Below are positions 33,672 through 42,046 of a stretch of DNA of 42,840 bases, piece after piece (positions within the stretch are counted from its first letter, which is position 1; each line of letters starts with the position of its first letter). The stretch is from AP-16 sp036395835. GTDB lineage: Bacteria > Pseudomonadota > Alphaproteobacteria > Rhizobiales > Xanthobacteraceae. The DNA lies in contig DASWCW010000218.1 in NCBI GenBank assembly GCA_036395835.1, positions 1-42,840 on the forward strand. The letters run 5' to 3'. The position numbers and the translations under genes are program-made. Under the pieces are notes generated by a model. The model had not been told where the DNA came from and did no database searches. It saw only the letters and a program-made list of their open reading frames with translations.

Positions 33672-35677
33672 TGCCGTACCGCCTTGGCGGAATCGAAATA
33701 GCTGTAGGTCTTGCCCTGGTAGGTGAGCGCCTTGGTCTGGAGCTCGATCGTGTACTCCTTCTTGTGCGGATCGACGTCGCGACCGCTCGGGTCCGTCGGC
33801 AGTTTGAGCGCGATGCCGGTCGCTACGGTTTTGGGCCGCAGTGTCCGCGAAACCACCTGGTAATCGCCGGGGCCGGGGCCGTTTCTGAGCGCCTCGAGCA
33901 GCGGCCGGCCGTCGGCACGCGGCAGGCTCAGACCGAGAATGCCGGCGAGCGTCGGCGCCACGTCGACGTTTCCGGTGGGAAGCGGGTCCTTGAGGCCCTC
34001 GCGAAAATCCGGCCCATAGGCGATCAGCGTATTGTGCACGTCGAGCGGACTGAAGCTGCCGTGCATGCCGCGATATGGATTGTTGAGCAGCGAGCCCGAA
34101 TACTCGGTCCCCTTCGCGCCGCCGATGACTGCGGACGCATCGTAATCGTAGCTGACGACGAGATCGGGGTTGCGGCCGGCCGTGTTCTCCACGCGGATCA
34201 GGTTCAACGGAAGCGTGCCGGGAAGCTCACCGTAGCGGCTGGCCACGAAGACGGCGCCGATTTCGCCGCGCGTCTGCAGGAACTCGACCGCCTTGCGCAC
34301 GGTCGCGGCGTCGTGATCGGGGGCGTAGATGTAATCGCTGCCGCCGTTCACCGCGATGACGAGGGCGTTGGGCGGAAGGCTCGCCGGGACCTTGTGCGGT
34401 CCGATGTTGTATTTCTGGCCTTCCTTGCCGCACAGCTTGCCGTCGGGATCGGTCTCGACCGGGTAAACCGGCGTGCCATCCGCCTTGATGCCGAGCCCGA
34501 CCGGCAGATACGTGCATCCGATGCCGTCGAAGACGGCAAAGCCCGCACGGTGCATGAGCTCGGCGAGCCGGACGAGGCCGGAGACGGAATAGCCATTGGG
34601 ATCGACGTCTCCCACTGCGCCGTCCTGAATGCCGCGCAACGGAAACAGCTTGCTCGATCCGCCCACATTGCTGTGGCCGTGGTCCGAGACCACGATGATG
34701 TCGGTCGTGGCTTCCTCGCCGATTTGTTTGAGCTTGGCGCGCAACTGTCCGAGCATGCCGTCGGTCGAGCGCAGGGCGTCGCGGGCGTTGGGACTGCCGA
34801 CGCCGTAAACGTGCTGCGAAGTATCAGGATCGCGGATCCAGAGCACGCTCAGCCGGGGCGACTTTTTCGGCAGGATGTAATCGATATAGACGTCGGCCAT
34901 GTACTGAAGACCGGCCTTGTACGGGCTCCCGGCGGTGTCGGTGGGGTCGAACGTCACGCCGTCCTTCAGGCGCTTGGGCGCCTTGAACTCGACGGGATTG
35001 CCGTTGTTCGGCGCCAACGTCAGCTCGTCCGGCGCATAGGTTTTCGCGGTGGTGGCCGGCAGCGGGACGCCGGCCGCCTGCAGCTCCTTGGCAAAGCTCA
35101 GCGGCAGCGCCGTCTTTTCATCGAGCAACAGGCCGCCGCGCTTGTAGTCCTGGATGAAGGCGGCTCCGGTCTTGCCGACGGTCGCGGTGACCATTCCGGC
35201 CTTCTGGGCCGCCTCGAACAAGGTATCGATCAGAAGCAGGTCGCCTTTCAGGAACCTGGTCAAGTCGTTGAGGATGGCATAATCCTCGCTGAACACCGGC
35301 TGCTGGAAATCCACCTTGGCATTGGCCGAATCCGCCCCCTCCGCTCCCGGTTGCCAAACCGTGTTGCCGTAATAGCCGGTCGAGCCCGGGAAACCGCCGG
35401 TGGCGAAGCTCGCGGCATTCATCATCGTGAAGGTCGGGTAGGTCGAGTGATTGTCGGTGAATTCGACGCCCGCCTCGCGAAGCGCATGGAGGTTGGGCGT
35501 ATCGGTCGGATTGATCGAATCCGGACGCAGCCCGTCCCAGACGAAGATGATGACCTTGCGCTCCTGGGCCGCGGCATCGTCGCAGCCTTGGACCATACCG
35601 ACGAGCAAACCCAAGGCGGCGATGCTCCCCGCCAATCGGGTCGAATATCGAACAGATGTTCGGCGCAGCCCGGGCAT
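33668..35677 (-). CDS. Alkaline-phosphatase-superfamily phosphodiesterase (nucleotide pyrophosphatase-like)
   Basis: The protein has 669 residues with a leader ending in LLVGMVQGC, which could be a lipoprotein Cys31 or a plain signal peptide. The AP-superfamily two-metal site is visible: VWDGLRPDS (metal Asp48), YPTFTMMNAASFATG (nucleophile Thr84, in the place of the NPP KTFPN Thr), RDPDTSQHVYG (Asp and His) and VVSDHGHSN (Asp, His). This set is typical of type I phosphodiesterase/NPP enzymes that hydrolyse nucleotides or phosphodiesters outside the cytoplasm. It is read divergently from the Ugp/Mal-type transporter genes, which could import a product such as a phospho-compound. The exact substrate is unknown. 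Confidence 0.85.
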   Translation of the reverse strand: MPGLRRTSVRYSTRLAGSIAALGLLVGMVQGCDDAAAQERKVIIFVWDGLRPDSINPTDTPNLHALREAGVEFTDNHSTYPTFTMMNAASFATGGFPGSTGYYGNTVWQPGAEGADSANAKVDFQQPVFSEDYAILNDLTRFLKGDLLLIDTLFEAAQKAGMVTATVGKTGAAFIQDYKRGGLLLDEKTALPLSFAKELQAAGVPLPATTAKTYAPDELTLAPNNGNPVEFKAPKRLKDGVTFDPTDTAGSPYKAGLQYMADVYIDYILPKKSPRLSVLWIRDPDTSQHVYGVGSPNARDALRSTDGMLGQLRAKLKQIGEEATTDIIVVSDHGHSNVGGSSKLFPLRGIQDGAVGDVDPNGYSVSGLVRLAELMHRAGFAVFDGIGCTYLPVGLGIKADGTPVYPVETDPDGKLCGKEGQKYNIGPHKVPASLPPNALVIAVNGGSDYIYAPDHDAATVRKAVEFLQTRGEIGAVFVASRYGELPGTLPLNLIRVENTAGRNPDLVVSYDYDASAVIGGAKGTEYSGSLLNNPYRGMHGSFSPLDVHNTLIAYGPDFREGLKDPLPTGNVDVAPTLAGILGLSLPRADGRPLLEALRNGPGPGDYQVVSRTLRPKTVATGIALKLPTDPSGRDVDPHKKEYTIELQTKALTYQGKTYSYFDSAKAVRQ

Positions 35678-35881
35678 GGTCGCCTCCCCGTTTCATCCTG
35701 TATGGCGGTTTTTTATGACGCTAGAATGTAGCAGCCCGGATGGACGGTCCAGAGCTTTTCGATGCGGGCCCCGCGTTCGAGCTGGCCCCGAAGACGGCCG
35801 GAACCCTCGACAGCGCGGACCTCTCGTCCGTTATGATGTCCGCCGAGGATCGGCTGCGCACTCGAGAATGGGAATACCGGC

Positions 35882-36937
35882 GTGGGCAAATTCGCCGAAG
35901 TCCGGCTGACGAATATCCGCAAATTCTGGGGCGTCGACCGCGCGGTCGAGGACGTGAGCTTCACGGCCGAGCCGGGGCATTTGGCGGTGCTGCTCGGGCC
36001 ATCGGGATGCGGCAAGTCGACGACGCTGCGCATCATCGCCGGGCTCGAGATGCCGGATTCCGGAACGGTCGCGATCGCGGGCCGCGACGTCACCTCGCTG
36101 CCCCCGTCGCGGCGCGGCGTGGCGATGGTATTTCAATCCTATGCGCTGTTTCCGCACCTCACCGTCGCCGAGAACATCCTGTTCGGCCTGAAGGTGCGCA
36201 AGGTGCCGCGTGCGGAACGGGACGCGCGCTTGCAGCGCGCCGCCGGCATTCTCGGGCTCGACCAGCTGCTGGAGCGCAAGCCGGCGCAGCTTTCCGGCGG
36301 TCAGCAGCAGCGCGTCGCGCTGGGGCGCGCGATCGTCAGCGAGACGCCGGTCTGTTTGATGGACGAGCCGCTGTCGAATCTCGACGCGCAGCTGCGCGGC
36401 GATATGCGCCGCGAGATCCGGGCGCTGCAGCGCCGCCTGGGCATCACCATGGTCTATGTCACCCACGACCAGGTCGAAGCGATGACCCTGGCCGATCAGG
36501 TCATCGTGATGCGCGCGGGACGCATCGAGCAGGCGGCTCCGCCCGCCGAGCTCTACGCCCGCCCCGCGACGATCTTCGCGGCGCGCTTCATCGGCACGCC
36601 GCCCATGAACGTGATCCCCGCGGGCGCGCTCGCGAAGGCCAACGGCGAGTTCGCCCCGGCCGTGGCGAAGCTCGGATCTCTCGAGGGACTGGCCCTTGGC
36701 GTGCGGCCCGAAGCCGTGCAAATTCATGACCGGGGGGTGCCCGCCCGGGTCGTCGCCGTCGAGTACCTCGGGGCCGATACGCTGATCGAAGCCCGGATCG
36801 AGGACGAAGGCTTCATGATCCGCGCGGCCGGTCGCTTCGAGGCCGCGGCAGGGGATCTCCTGCATCTGGGCTGGGAGGCGAGCGCCACGCATTGGTTCGA
36901 ATTGTCATCGGGCCGACGCATCGACACGCCAGCTTAA
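35882..36937 (+). CDS. ABC transporter ATP-binding protein, UgpC/MalK type
   Basis: The protein has 351 residues starting at GTG 35882. Walker A is GPSGCGKST, the Q-loop FQSYALFPHLTVAENI, the signature LSGGQQQRVALGRAIV, Walker B VCLMDEPLSNLDAQLR and the H-loop VTHDQVEAMTLAD. The C-terminal 110 residues hold the OB-type TOBE regulatory domain, with GVRPEAVQIHDRG and VAVEYLGADTLIEARI. The FIGTPPMNVIPAG motif favours the UgpC (sn-glycerol-3-phosphate) branch over maltose. It heads a four-gene importer operon; the binding-protein gene follows 39 bases later. Confidence 0.9.
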   Translation: MGKFAEVRLTNIRKFWGVDRAVEDVSFTAEPGHLAVLLGPSGCGKSTTLRIIAGLEMPDSGTVAIAGRDVTSLPPSRRGVAMVFQSYALFPHLTVAENILFGLKVRKVPRAERDARLQRAAGILGLDQLLERKPAQLSGGQQQRVALGRAIVSETPVCLMDEPLSNLDAQLRGDMRREIRALQRRLGITMVYVTHDQVEAMTLADQVIVMRAGRIEQAAPPAELYARPATIFAARFIGTPPMNVIPAGALAKANGEFAPAVAKLGSLEGLALGVRPEAVQIHDRGVPARVVAVEYLGADTLIEARIEDEGFMIRAAGRFEAAAGDLLHLGWEASATHWFELSSGRRIDTPA

Positions 36938-36976
36938 ATCCGATGAGTTGCCGAACAGAGGCGGAGGAGAGAGATC

Positions 36977-38269
36977 ATGAATAGACGCCGGTTGCTGTTG
37001 GGAACGGCCGCCATCGCCGGCGGCATGATCGCACGGCCCGCGATTGCGCAGGCCGAGACCGAGATCTCGTTCTTCTATCCGGTCGCGGTCGGCGGCCCGA
37101 TCACGAAGATCATCGACGGCTTCGCGGCGGATTTCGAAAAGGAAAATCCGCGGTTCAAGCTGAAGCCGATCTACGCGGGCACCTATCAGGAAACCATCGC
37201 CAAGGCGCTGACCGCGCACAAGAGCGGCACCGCCCCGGTCACCTCCGTGCTGCTGTCGACCGACATGTTCTCGCTGATCGACGAGGACGCCGTCGTTCCG
37301 TTCGACGATTTCGCGCGCGGCGAGAGCGACCGGAAATGGCTCGAGAGCTTCTTCCCGGCGTTCATGGCGAACAGCCAAACAGCGGGCAAGACCTGGGGCA
37401 TTCCATTCCAGCGCTCGACCATCGTGCTGTATTGGAACAAGGAGGCGTTCCGCGAGGCGGGGCTCGATCCCGAGCTCCCGCCGGCGGATTGGGCCCAGCA
37501 GGCCTCGTTCGCCGAGAAGCTGACCAAGCGCGACGGGTCTGGAAACGTCACGCAATGGGGCCTGCAGATTCCGTCGAGCGGCTTCCCCTATTGGCTGTTC
37601 CAGGCGCTCGCCATCCAGAATGGCGAGGAGCTGATGAATCGCCAGGGCGACCAGACCTTTTACGCCAGGCCGGCCGTGATCGAAGCCCTGCAATATTGGG
37701 TGGATCTCGGCCGCAAGCACAAGGTGATGGCGCCGGGCACGATCGAATGGGGCACGACGCCGAAGGATTTCTTCGAGCGCAAGACCGCGATGATGTGGAC
37801 CACTACCGGCAATCTCACCAATGTGCGCGCCAACGCCAAATTCCCGTTCGGGGTGGCGATGCTGCCGGCCGGCAAGCGGCGCGGCAGTCCGACCGGCGGC
37901 GGCAATTTCTACATCTTCAAGAAGAGCGCGCGCGAGCAGCAGGAAGCGGCGTTCCGCTTCATTCAGTGGATCACCTCGCCGGAACGCGCGGCGCAATGGG
38001 GCATCGATACCGGCTACGTGGCGGTGCGCCCGGATGCCTGGGACACGGCGGCCATGAAGAGCTACGTCGGCGGCTTCCCGGCCGCCGCGGTCGCCCGCGA
38101 CCAGCTGCGATATGCTGTCGCCGAACTGTCGACGCACGAGAACCAGCGCGTCACCAAGGCGCTCAACGACGGCCTGCAGGCGGCGCTTGCCGTGAACAAG
38201 AGCCCCGCGCAGGCGCTCGGCGACGCGCAGACCGAGGCGGAACGCATCCTCAAGCCGTACCGGACGTGA
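36977..38269 (+). CDS. Extracellular solute-binding protein, family 1 (UgpB-like)
   Basis: The periplasmic receptor has 430 residues. ATG 36977 follows GGAGGAGAGAGATC. The leader MNRRRLLLGTAAIAGG is Tat-like and ends at AIAQA. Family features are EISFFYPVAVGGP followed by FEKENPRFKLKPIYAGTYQE, PFQRSTIVLYWNKEAFREAG, and PTGGGNFYIFKKSAREQQEA. The late region TSPERAAQWGIDTGYVAVRP is typical of UgpB. The likely ligands are glycerol-3-phosphate, glycerophosphodiesters or another small organophosphate. The next gene is 298 bases downstream, and the gap is filled with hairpins. Confidence 0.9.
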   Translation: MNRRRLLLGTAAIAGGMIARPAIAQAETEISFFYPVAVGGPITKIIDGFAADFEKENPRFKLKPIYAGTYQETIAKALTAHKSGTAPVTSVLLSTDMFSLIDEDAVVPFDDFARGESDRKWLESFFPAFMANSQTAGKTWGIPFQRSTIVLYWNKEAFREAGLDPELPPADWAQQASFAEKLTKRDGSGNVTQWGLQIPSSGFPYWLFQALAIQNGEELMNRQGDQTFYARPAVIEALQYWVDLGRKHKVMAPGTIEWGTTPKDFFERKTAMMWTTTGNLTNVRANAKFPFGVAMLPAGKRRGSPTGGGNFYIFKKSAREQQEAAFRFIQWITSPERAAQWGIDTGYVAVRPDAWDTAAMKSYVGGFPAAAVARDQLRYAVAELSTHENQRVTKALNDGLQAALAVNKSPAQALGDAQTEAERILKPYRT

Positions 38270-38372
38270 TTCCTCCCGCGTGTCGTTTCACACGTGAGAG
38301 TGAGCCAAGTGTGCTTCCCGTCTCCCAGCAAAATCCCGGGTGTTCTCGGGTTTGGCCATTACTATGATTGAT

Positions 38373-38396
38373 CCAAGTCGGAAACGTCCGACTTGG
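38373..38396. repeat. Perfect inverted repeat after the UgpB-like gene
   Basis: CCAAGTCGGA, the loop AACG and TCCGACTTGG form a perfect 10-base stem with a stable tetraloop. It lies about 100 bases after the binding-protein stop. There is no T run, so it is more likely an mRNA-stabilising stem or the edge of a dispersed repeat than a terminator. Confidence 0.8.
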
Positions 38397-38439
38397 ACAT
38401 GGGAGAGGATGGCGAGTTGCGAGCGTAGCAAGCAACGAG

Positions 38440-38535
38440 CCGGGTGAGGGGTATGGATTTGTCTTAAGAACCCCTCACCCGGTCCTTCGCAGGCGAATGC
38501 CTGCTCGGACCACCCTCTCCCGCAAGGGGAGAGGG
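38440..38535. repeat. Dispersed palindromic intergenic repeat (two nested hairpins)
   Basis: One stem is formed by CCGGGTGAGGGGT (38440-38452) and ACCCCTCACCCGG (38470-38482), 13 bases, all paired. A second stem is formed by CCCTCTCCC (38513-38521) and GGGAGAGGG (38527-38535). The CCCTCTCCCGCAAGGGG motif recurs next to the large membrane-fusion gene at 25335-25465. The element sits between the binding-protein and permease genes of one operon, as REP/BIME-like elements often do. Confidence 0.8.
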
Positions 38536-38567
38536 TTTCCCAGTCTGCCTCGCCGTAGGCGTAACGT

Positions 38568-39443
38568 ATGCGACGTCGGTTGACCGAAATCCACGCCTGG
38601 CTGTTTTTGCTGCCGGCGCTGGCGCTGCTCGCGCTGTTCACCCATTGGCCGGCGCTCGAGACCTTCATCGACAGCCTGCACTCCACCCCGCGCGGGCGCC
38701 GCGCCGAGGCGTTCGTTGGGCTCGACAATTATCGGCAGATGCTCGAAGACCCGGTGTTCCGCCAAGCGATCGTCAACAATCTCTGGTACGCGCTCGGCAC
38801 CATTCCGACCTCGATCGGGCTCGCGTTGCTGATGGCGATCTGGGTCAACGACCGCATCGCCGGCCGCACCGCGTTGCGCATGGCCTATTTCACCCCGACC
38901 GTGCTGCCGATGATCGCGGTGGCGAACATCTGGCTGTTCTTCTACACGCCGCAATACGGCTTGCTCGAGCAGGCGCTGGGATTGTTCGGCGCGCCGCCGC
39001 GCAATTGGCTGGGTTCCACCGACACGGTGCTCGCCTGCGTGACACTGGTGGCGATCTGGAAGGAGGCGGGATTCTTTATGATCTTCTACCTCGCGGCGCT
39101 CCAGCAGATCTCGCCGACGCTCGGCGAGGCGGCGGCGCTCGAGGGCACCTCGCGCTGGACGTTCTTTCGCCGCGTGCAGTTTCCGCTGCTGATGCCCACC
39201 ACCTTGTTCGTGCTCGTCAACGCCGTCATCAACGCGTTCCGGACCGTCGACCACATCGTGGTGATGACGCGCGGCGGTCCGGACAATGCCAGCACGTTGC
39301 TGCTCTATTACATCTATCAGGTGGGCTTCAGCTTCTGGGATACCACCTACGCGGCGACGCTGACCATCGTCATGCTGTTCGCGCTCGCGGGCGCGGCACT
39401 CGGCCAATATTTCCTGCTCGACCGCCGGATCCATTATCGATGA
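38568..39443 (+). CDS. ABC transporter permease, UgpA/MalF type
   Basis: The protein has 291 residues and six hydrophobic helices. It has FIDSLHSTPRGRRAEAFVGL-type periplasmic loop after helix 1 and ALRMAYFTPTVLPMIAVANI. The EAA coupling loop reads EAAALEGTSRWTFFRRVQFP, and the late helix has GGPDNASTLLLYYIYQVGF. This matches the sugar/glycerol-phosphate permease subunit UgpA. ATG 38568 directly follows the repeat-filled intergenic stretch, with no obvious strong ribosome-binding site. The stop overlaps the start of the next permease (ATGA). Confidence 0.9.
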   Translation: MRRRLTEIHAWLFLLPALALLALFTHWPALETFIDSLHSTPRGRRAEAFVGLDNYRQMLEDPVFRQAIVNNLWYALGTIPTSIGLALLMAIWVNDRIAGRTALRMAYFTPTVLPMIAVANIWLFFYTPQYGLLEQALGLFGAPPRNWLGSTDTVLACVTLVAIWKEAGFFMIFYLAALQQISPTLGEAAALEGTSRWTFFRRVQFPLLMPTTLFVLVNAVINAFRTVDHIVVMTRGGPDNASTLLLYYIYQVGFSFWDTTYAATLTIVMLFALAGAALGQYFLLDRRIHYR

Positions 39444-40273
39444 GCACCGCAGGGGTCTACGAACCGCGGGGCGCGGCCCGGCTCGCCGAAACGGCCGGGG
39501 CCTGGCTGCTCGCGGTCCTTTGGATCCTGCCGCTCGTCTATGCGGTCTGGGCGGCGTTTCACGCGCCGGAGTTCTCCGCGCGATTTTCGCTTTTCGCGCC
39601 GTGGACGCTGGAGAATTTCGTTCGGGCCTGGGAGGCGGCGCCGTTCGCGCGGTATTTCCTCAACACGTTCGTGCTGGTCACGCTGATCCTCGCCTGTCAA
39701 TTCCTGCTGTGCACGCTCGCGGCTTACGCGTTCGCGCGCTACCGCTTCGCCGGCCGCGAGGCGGTGTTCGCGCTCGTGCTCGCGCAATTGATGATCATGC
39801 CGGACGTGCTGATCGTCGAGAATTACCGCACCATGAGCCGGCTCGGGATTCTCGATTCGATCCCGGCGATCGCGCTGCCTTACGTGGCCTCGGCGTTCGG
39901 CATCTTTCTGCTGCGCCAGACCTTCAAGATGGTCCCGAAGGAACTGGAGGACGCGGCGCGCATCGAGGGCGCGAGCGAGCTGCAGATCCTGCTCAGGGTC
40001 TATGTGCCGCTGGCGCGGCCCATCTACGTCGCCTACGGCTTGGTTTCCGTGAGCTATCACTGGAACAATTTTCTGTGGCCGCTGATCGTCACCAACTCGG
40101 TCGAGGCCCGGCCGCTGACCGTCGGACTTCAGGTGTTCGCGTCGACCGACCAGGGCATCGACTGGTCGATCATCTGCGCCGCCACGCTGATGACGTCCGC
40201 GCCCTTGCTGCTCGGCTTCCTGCTGTTCCAGCGCCAGTTCATCCAGAGCTTCTTGCGCGCCGGCATCCGTTGA
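39440..40273 (+). CDS. ABC transporter permease, UgpE/MalG type
   Basis: The protein has 277 residues and six helices. Features are LLAVLWILPLVYAVWAAFH, FLNTFVLVTLILACQFLLCT, AAYAFARYRFAGRE, and the EAA loop ELEDAARIEGASELQILLRV. The later motif VSYHWNNFLWPLIV is the UgpE/MalG signature. It is coupled to the preceding permease by the ATGA overlap at 39440-39443. Its stop codon region overlaps the T-run of a terminator used from the opposite strand. Confidence 0.9.
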   Translation: MSTAGVYEPRGAARLAETAGAWLLAVLWILPLVYAVWAAFHAPEFSARFSLFAPWTLENFVRAWEAAPFARYFLNTFVLVTLILACQFLLCTLAAYAFARYRFAGREAVFALVLAQLMIMPDVLIVENYRTMSRLGILDSIPAIALPYVASAFGIFLLRQTFKMVPKELEDAARIEGASELQILLRVYVPLARPIYVAYGLVSVSYHWNNFLWPLIVTNSVEARPLTVGLQVFASTDQGIDWSIICAATLMTSAPLLLGFLLFQRQFIQSFLRAGIR

Positions 40274-40293
40274 AAAAAGCCGCAACGGCGGCT
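40273..40293 (-). terminator. Rho-independent terminator for the minus-strand decarboxylase genes
   Basis: On the minus strand AGCCGC, the loop CGTT and GCGGCT form a 6-base stem followed immediately by TTTTTT. It lies about 170 bases after the stop of the ThDP beta-subunit gene and touches the stop codon of the convergent permease gene. It would end transcription before it runs into the antisense of the importer operon. Confidence 0.6.
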
Positions 40294-40464
40294 CGCGCCG
40301 GAGCGATTCTGTGCGGATTCGCCGGATCCGCGGTGGTAGCGCCGGAGCATCTTGGTACCGCAAACGCTCGAACCGCTTTCCCGAGCAGGGCAAAGGATTA
40401 GGGCATTTCAATTCGCACGAAAACTGCCTTGGATTGCAGCAATTTCATTGCTTTCAATCAGGAG

Positions 40465-41088
40465 TTATGACGCGCCGAGCGCGGCGCGGAAGCGGTCGCG
40501 GCAAAAGGCCGGATCCATCACGCGCTTGAAGCTCGGCGGCTCGGTCGGCTTGACCCGCAGCAGCACGAAGGCGGTGGCGTTGGCCTCGCGGATGAGCCGC
40601 GCGCCGGCGGCGAGGTCGGCGCCCTCTTCGATGGTGCGGGTGAGCTTGATGCCGGCGCCCGCGGCGATCTTCTCGAGGTCGACGCCGAGGCTGGTGTGGC
40701 TCTTCTGATAGCCGGTCTCGCCGTAATGCCCGTTGTCGACGCAAACGATCGCCAGATTGGGCGGGTTCATCACCGCGATGGTGGCGAGCGCGCCGACGTT
40801 CATCAGCAGCTCGCCGTCGCCGGTGACCACCAGCACGCGGCGGTCGCGCCGCGCCAGCGCCAGCCCGAGCCCGAGCATCGCGGCGCCGCCCATGGCGCCC
40901 GCCATGGTGTAGGCGTGAGCGCCGTCGCGGGTGAGCGCCGCGACGTCGCGCGCGGTGCCGGCGAGCCCGGTCACGATCAGAAAATCCTCGTGGCGGCCGA
41001 TCAGCGCCGGAACCGCCTCGCGCCGGTCGAGCACGAAGCGCGGAGCGGCGGCCATGGCGGGACTCTCCGCGGCGGGCTGAACTTCCAT
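40465..41088 (-). CDS. ThDP-dependent decarboxylase, beta subunit (sulfopyruvate/phosphonopyruvate decarboxylase ComE-like)
   Basis: The protein has 207 residues. The ThDP-binding motif runs GDGELLMNVG (residues 90-99) to DNGHYGETG (118-126, Asn119), with MAGAMGGAAMLGLGLALA before it. The residues MNPPNLAIVCVDN and GYQKSHT match ComE and the C-terminal half of phosphonopyruvate decarboxylase. It pairs with the alpha-type subunit encoded 10 bases upstream, so together they make one split enzyme that removes CO2 from a 2-oxo acid. Start ATG 41088 has GAGGAG 5 bases upstream. The choice between sulfo- and phosphonopyruvate cannot be made from sequence by eye. Confidence 0.8.
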   Translation of the reverse strand: MEVQPAAESPAMAAAPRFVLDRREAVPALIGRHEDFLIVTGLAGTARDVAALTRDGAHAYTMAGAMGGAAMLGLGLALARRDRRVLVVTGDGELLMNVGALATIAVMNPPNLAIVCVDNGHYGETGYQKSHTSLGVDLEKIAAGAGIKLTRTIEEGADLAAGARLIREANATAFVLLRVKPTEPPSFKRVMDPAFCRDRFRAALGAS

Positions 41089-41098
41089 TGCATTCTCC

Positions 41099-41635
41099 TC
41101 AGAAGCGCTTGGCGCCGAGCAGTTTCTGCGTGAACAATACGGCGACCGCGCGCCGCGCCTGGAACACCATGGTGAGCGCCGCCGCGACGCTCGCCACAGC
41201 CTCGGCCGGATCTTCCGCGCGCAGGCATTTCACCCCCATCGCCTCGAGCACGGGAACGGTCGCCTGCCCCATCGCGAATTGCCACGGATTGCCCTCGCCG
41301 AAATCGCCGCGCATGCTGACCAGCGTGAGGAACGGAAATCGCCCGCCGTTGATCAGCGAGAGCATGTTGACGCAATTGCCGACTCCGCTGCTCTGCATCA
41401 GCAGTACGCCGCGCGCGCCGCCGAGATCGGCGCCCGCAAGCAGCGCCACGCCTTCCTCCTCCGTCGTCAGCGCAACCGAGTGGACGTCGGGATCGGCGAG
41501 CGAACGATCGATCAGAATCTTGTGGCCGGCATCGGGCACATAGGCGAACTGCGTCACCCGGTTGCGGCGCAGCAGATCGTACACCTCGTTCTGCCAGGCC
41601 CCCGGCTTGCCCTCGGTCTCGACCTGCGCGCTCAT
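41099..41635 (-). CDS. ThDP-dependent decarboxylase, alpha subunit (ComD-like)
   Basis: The 178-residue protein is the pyrimidine-binding domain of a ThDP enzyme. The family's catalytic glutamate lies in ALTTEEEGVALLAGADLGG (Glu60 or Glu61). Next come VLLMQSSGVGNCVNMLSLIN and FPFLTLVSMRGDFGEGNPWQ, typical of ComD and Ppd N-terminal domains. It pairs with the beta subunit gene that follows after 10 bases. Alternative substrates include benzoylformate-like 2-oxo acids, but the SSGVGN and GxxGExNPxQ motifs favour the sulfo/phosphonopyruvate group. Confidence 0.8.
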   Translation of the reverse strand: MSAQVETEGKPGAWQNEVYDLLRRNRVTQFAYVPDAGHKILIDRSLADPDVHSVALTTEEEGVALLAGADLGGARGVLLMQSSGVGNCVNMLSLINGGRFPFLTLVSMRGDFGEGNPWQFAMGQATVPVLEAMGVKCLRAEDPAEAVASVAAALTMVFQARRAVAVLFTQKLLGAKRF

Positions 41636-42046
41636 CGAAGGCTCCTGCTCGCCGGCCCATCGAGGCGCGTGCGGCTCGTTGGCGAATGCGGCCCCATGAT
41701 CGGCGATGCGGCCCCATTATAACGGCAAGCACGCCGGCTCCAAGAAACGGTGCGGCCGCCGCCGGCGCTGCGCTGCAATCCGGCACGACAGTACCGCCCG
41801 ACTGTTCGAGTTTTTAGCGAAGTCAACTGGGGCATCCCGGCGATCGGTAATGTTCGCTTCATTCTCCCCGGCTGCGGATACTTTGCTGATTATCGATGCA
41901 TAAACGTGGAACCCGACTTCCCGGCCCGACGTTCGTCCCATGCGTCGGATGTGGGCGCGGGGGACAAATCGAAGTCGCCGAAGGGCATCCAGCAGGCTCG
42001 CGGCCAAAACGCCATTCGATGCGGGAGCGAGCCCGGCGAGCATGCA
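41636..42046. other. Intergenic region containing an EcfG-type promoter
   Basis: These 411 bases lie between the divergent decarboxylase and NepR-like genes. Frames in it are short or without family resemblance. The only clear element is the GGAAC-N17-CGTT promoter at 41908-41933, which points toward the NepR-like gene. Confidence 0.5.
41908..41933 (+). promoter_or_regulatory. EcfG (general stress response) promoter, exact consensus
   Basis: GGAAC at 41908-41912, a spacer of 17 bases, then CGTT at 41930-41933. This is the alphaproteobacterial EcfG consensus GGAAC-N16/17-CGTT. It stands 113 bases before the ATG of the NepR-like gene, in the right direction. Genes nepR and ecfG are commonly autoregulated this way in related species. 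Confidence 0.7.

Noticed and set aside
33653..35731. Long open frame on the plus strand (692 codons)
   Set aside because: It is antisense to the phosphodiesterase gene, which has all catalytic motifs. The plus-strand product resembles no family.
35678..35881. Possible Pho box between the phosphodiesterase and Ugp-type genes
   Set aside because: GTCATAAAA- and CGCCAT-like words occur, but the two half-sites are 13 rather than 11 bases apart and poorly matched.
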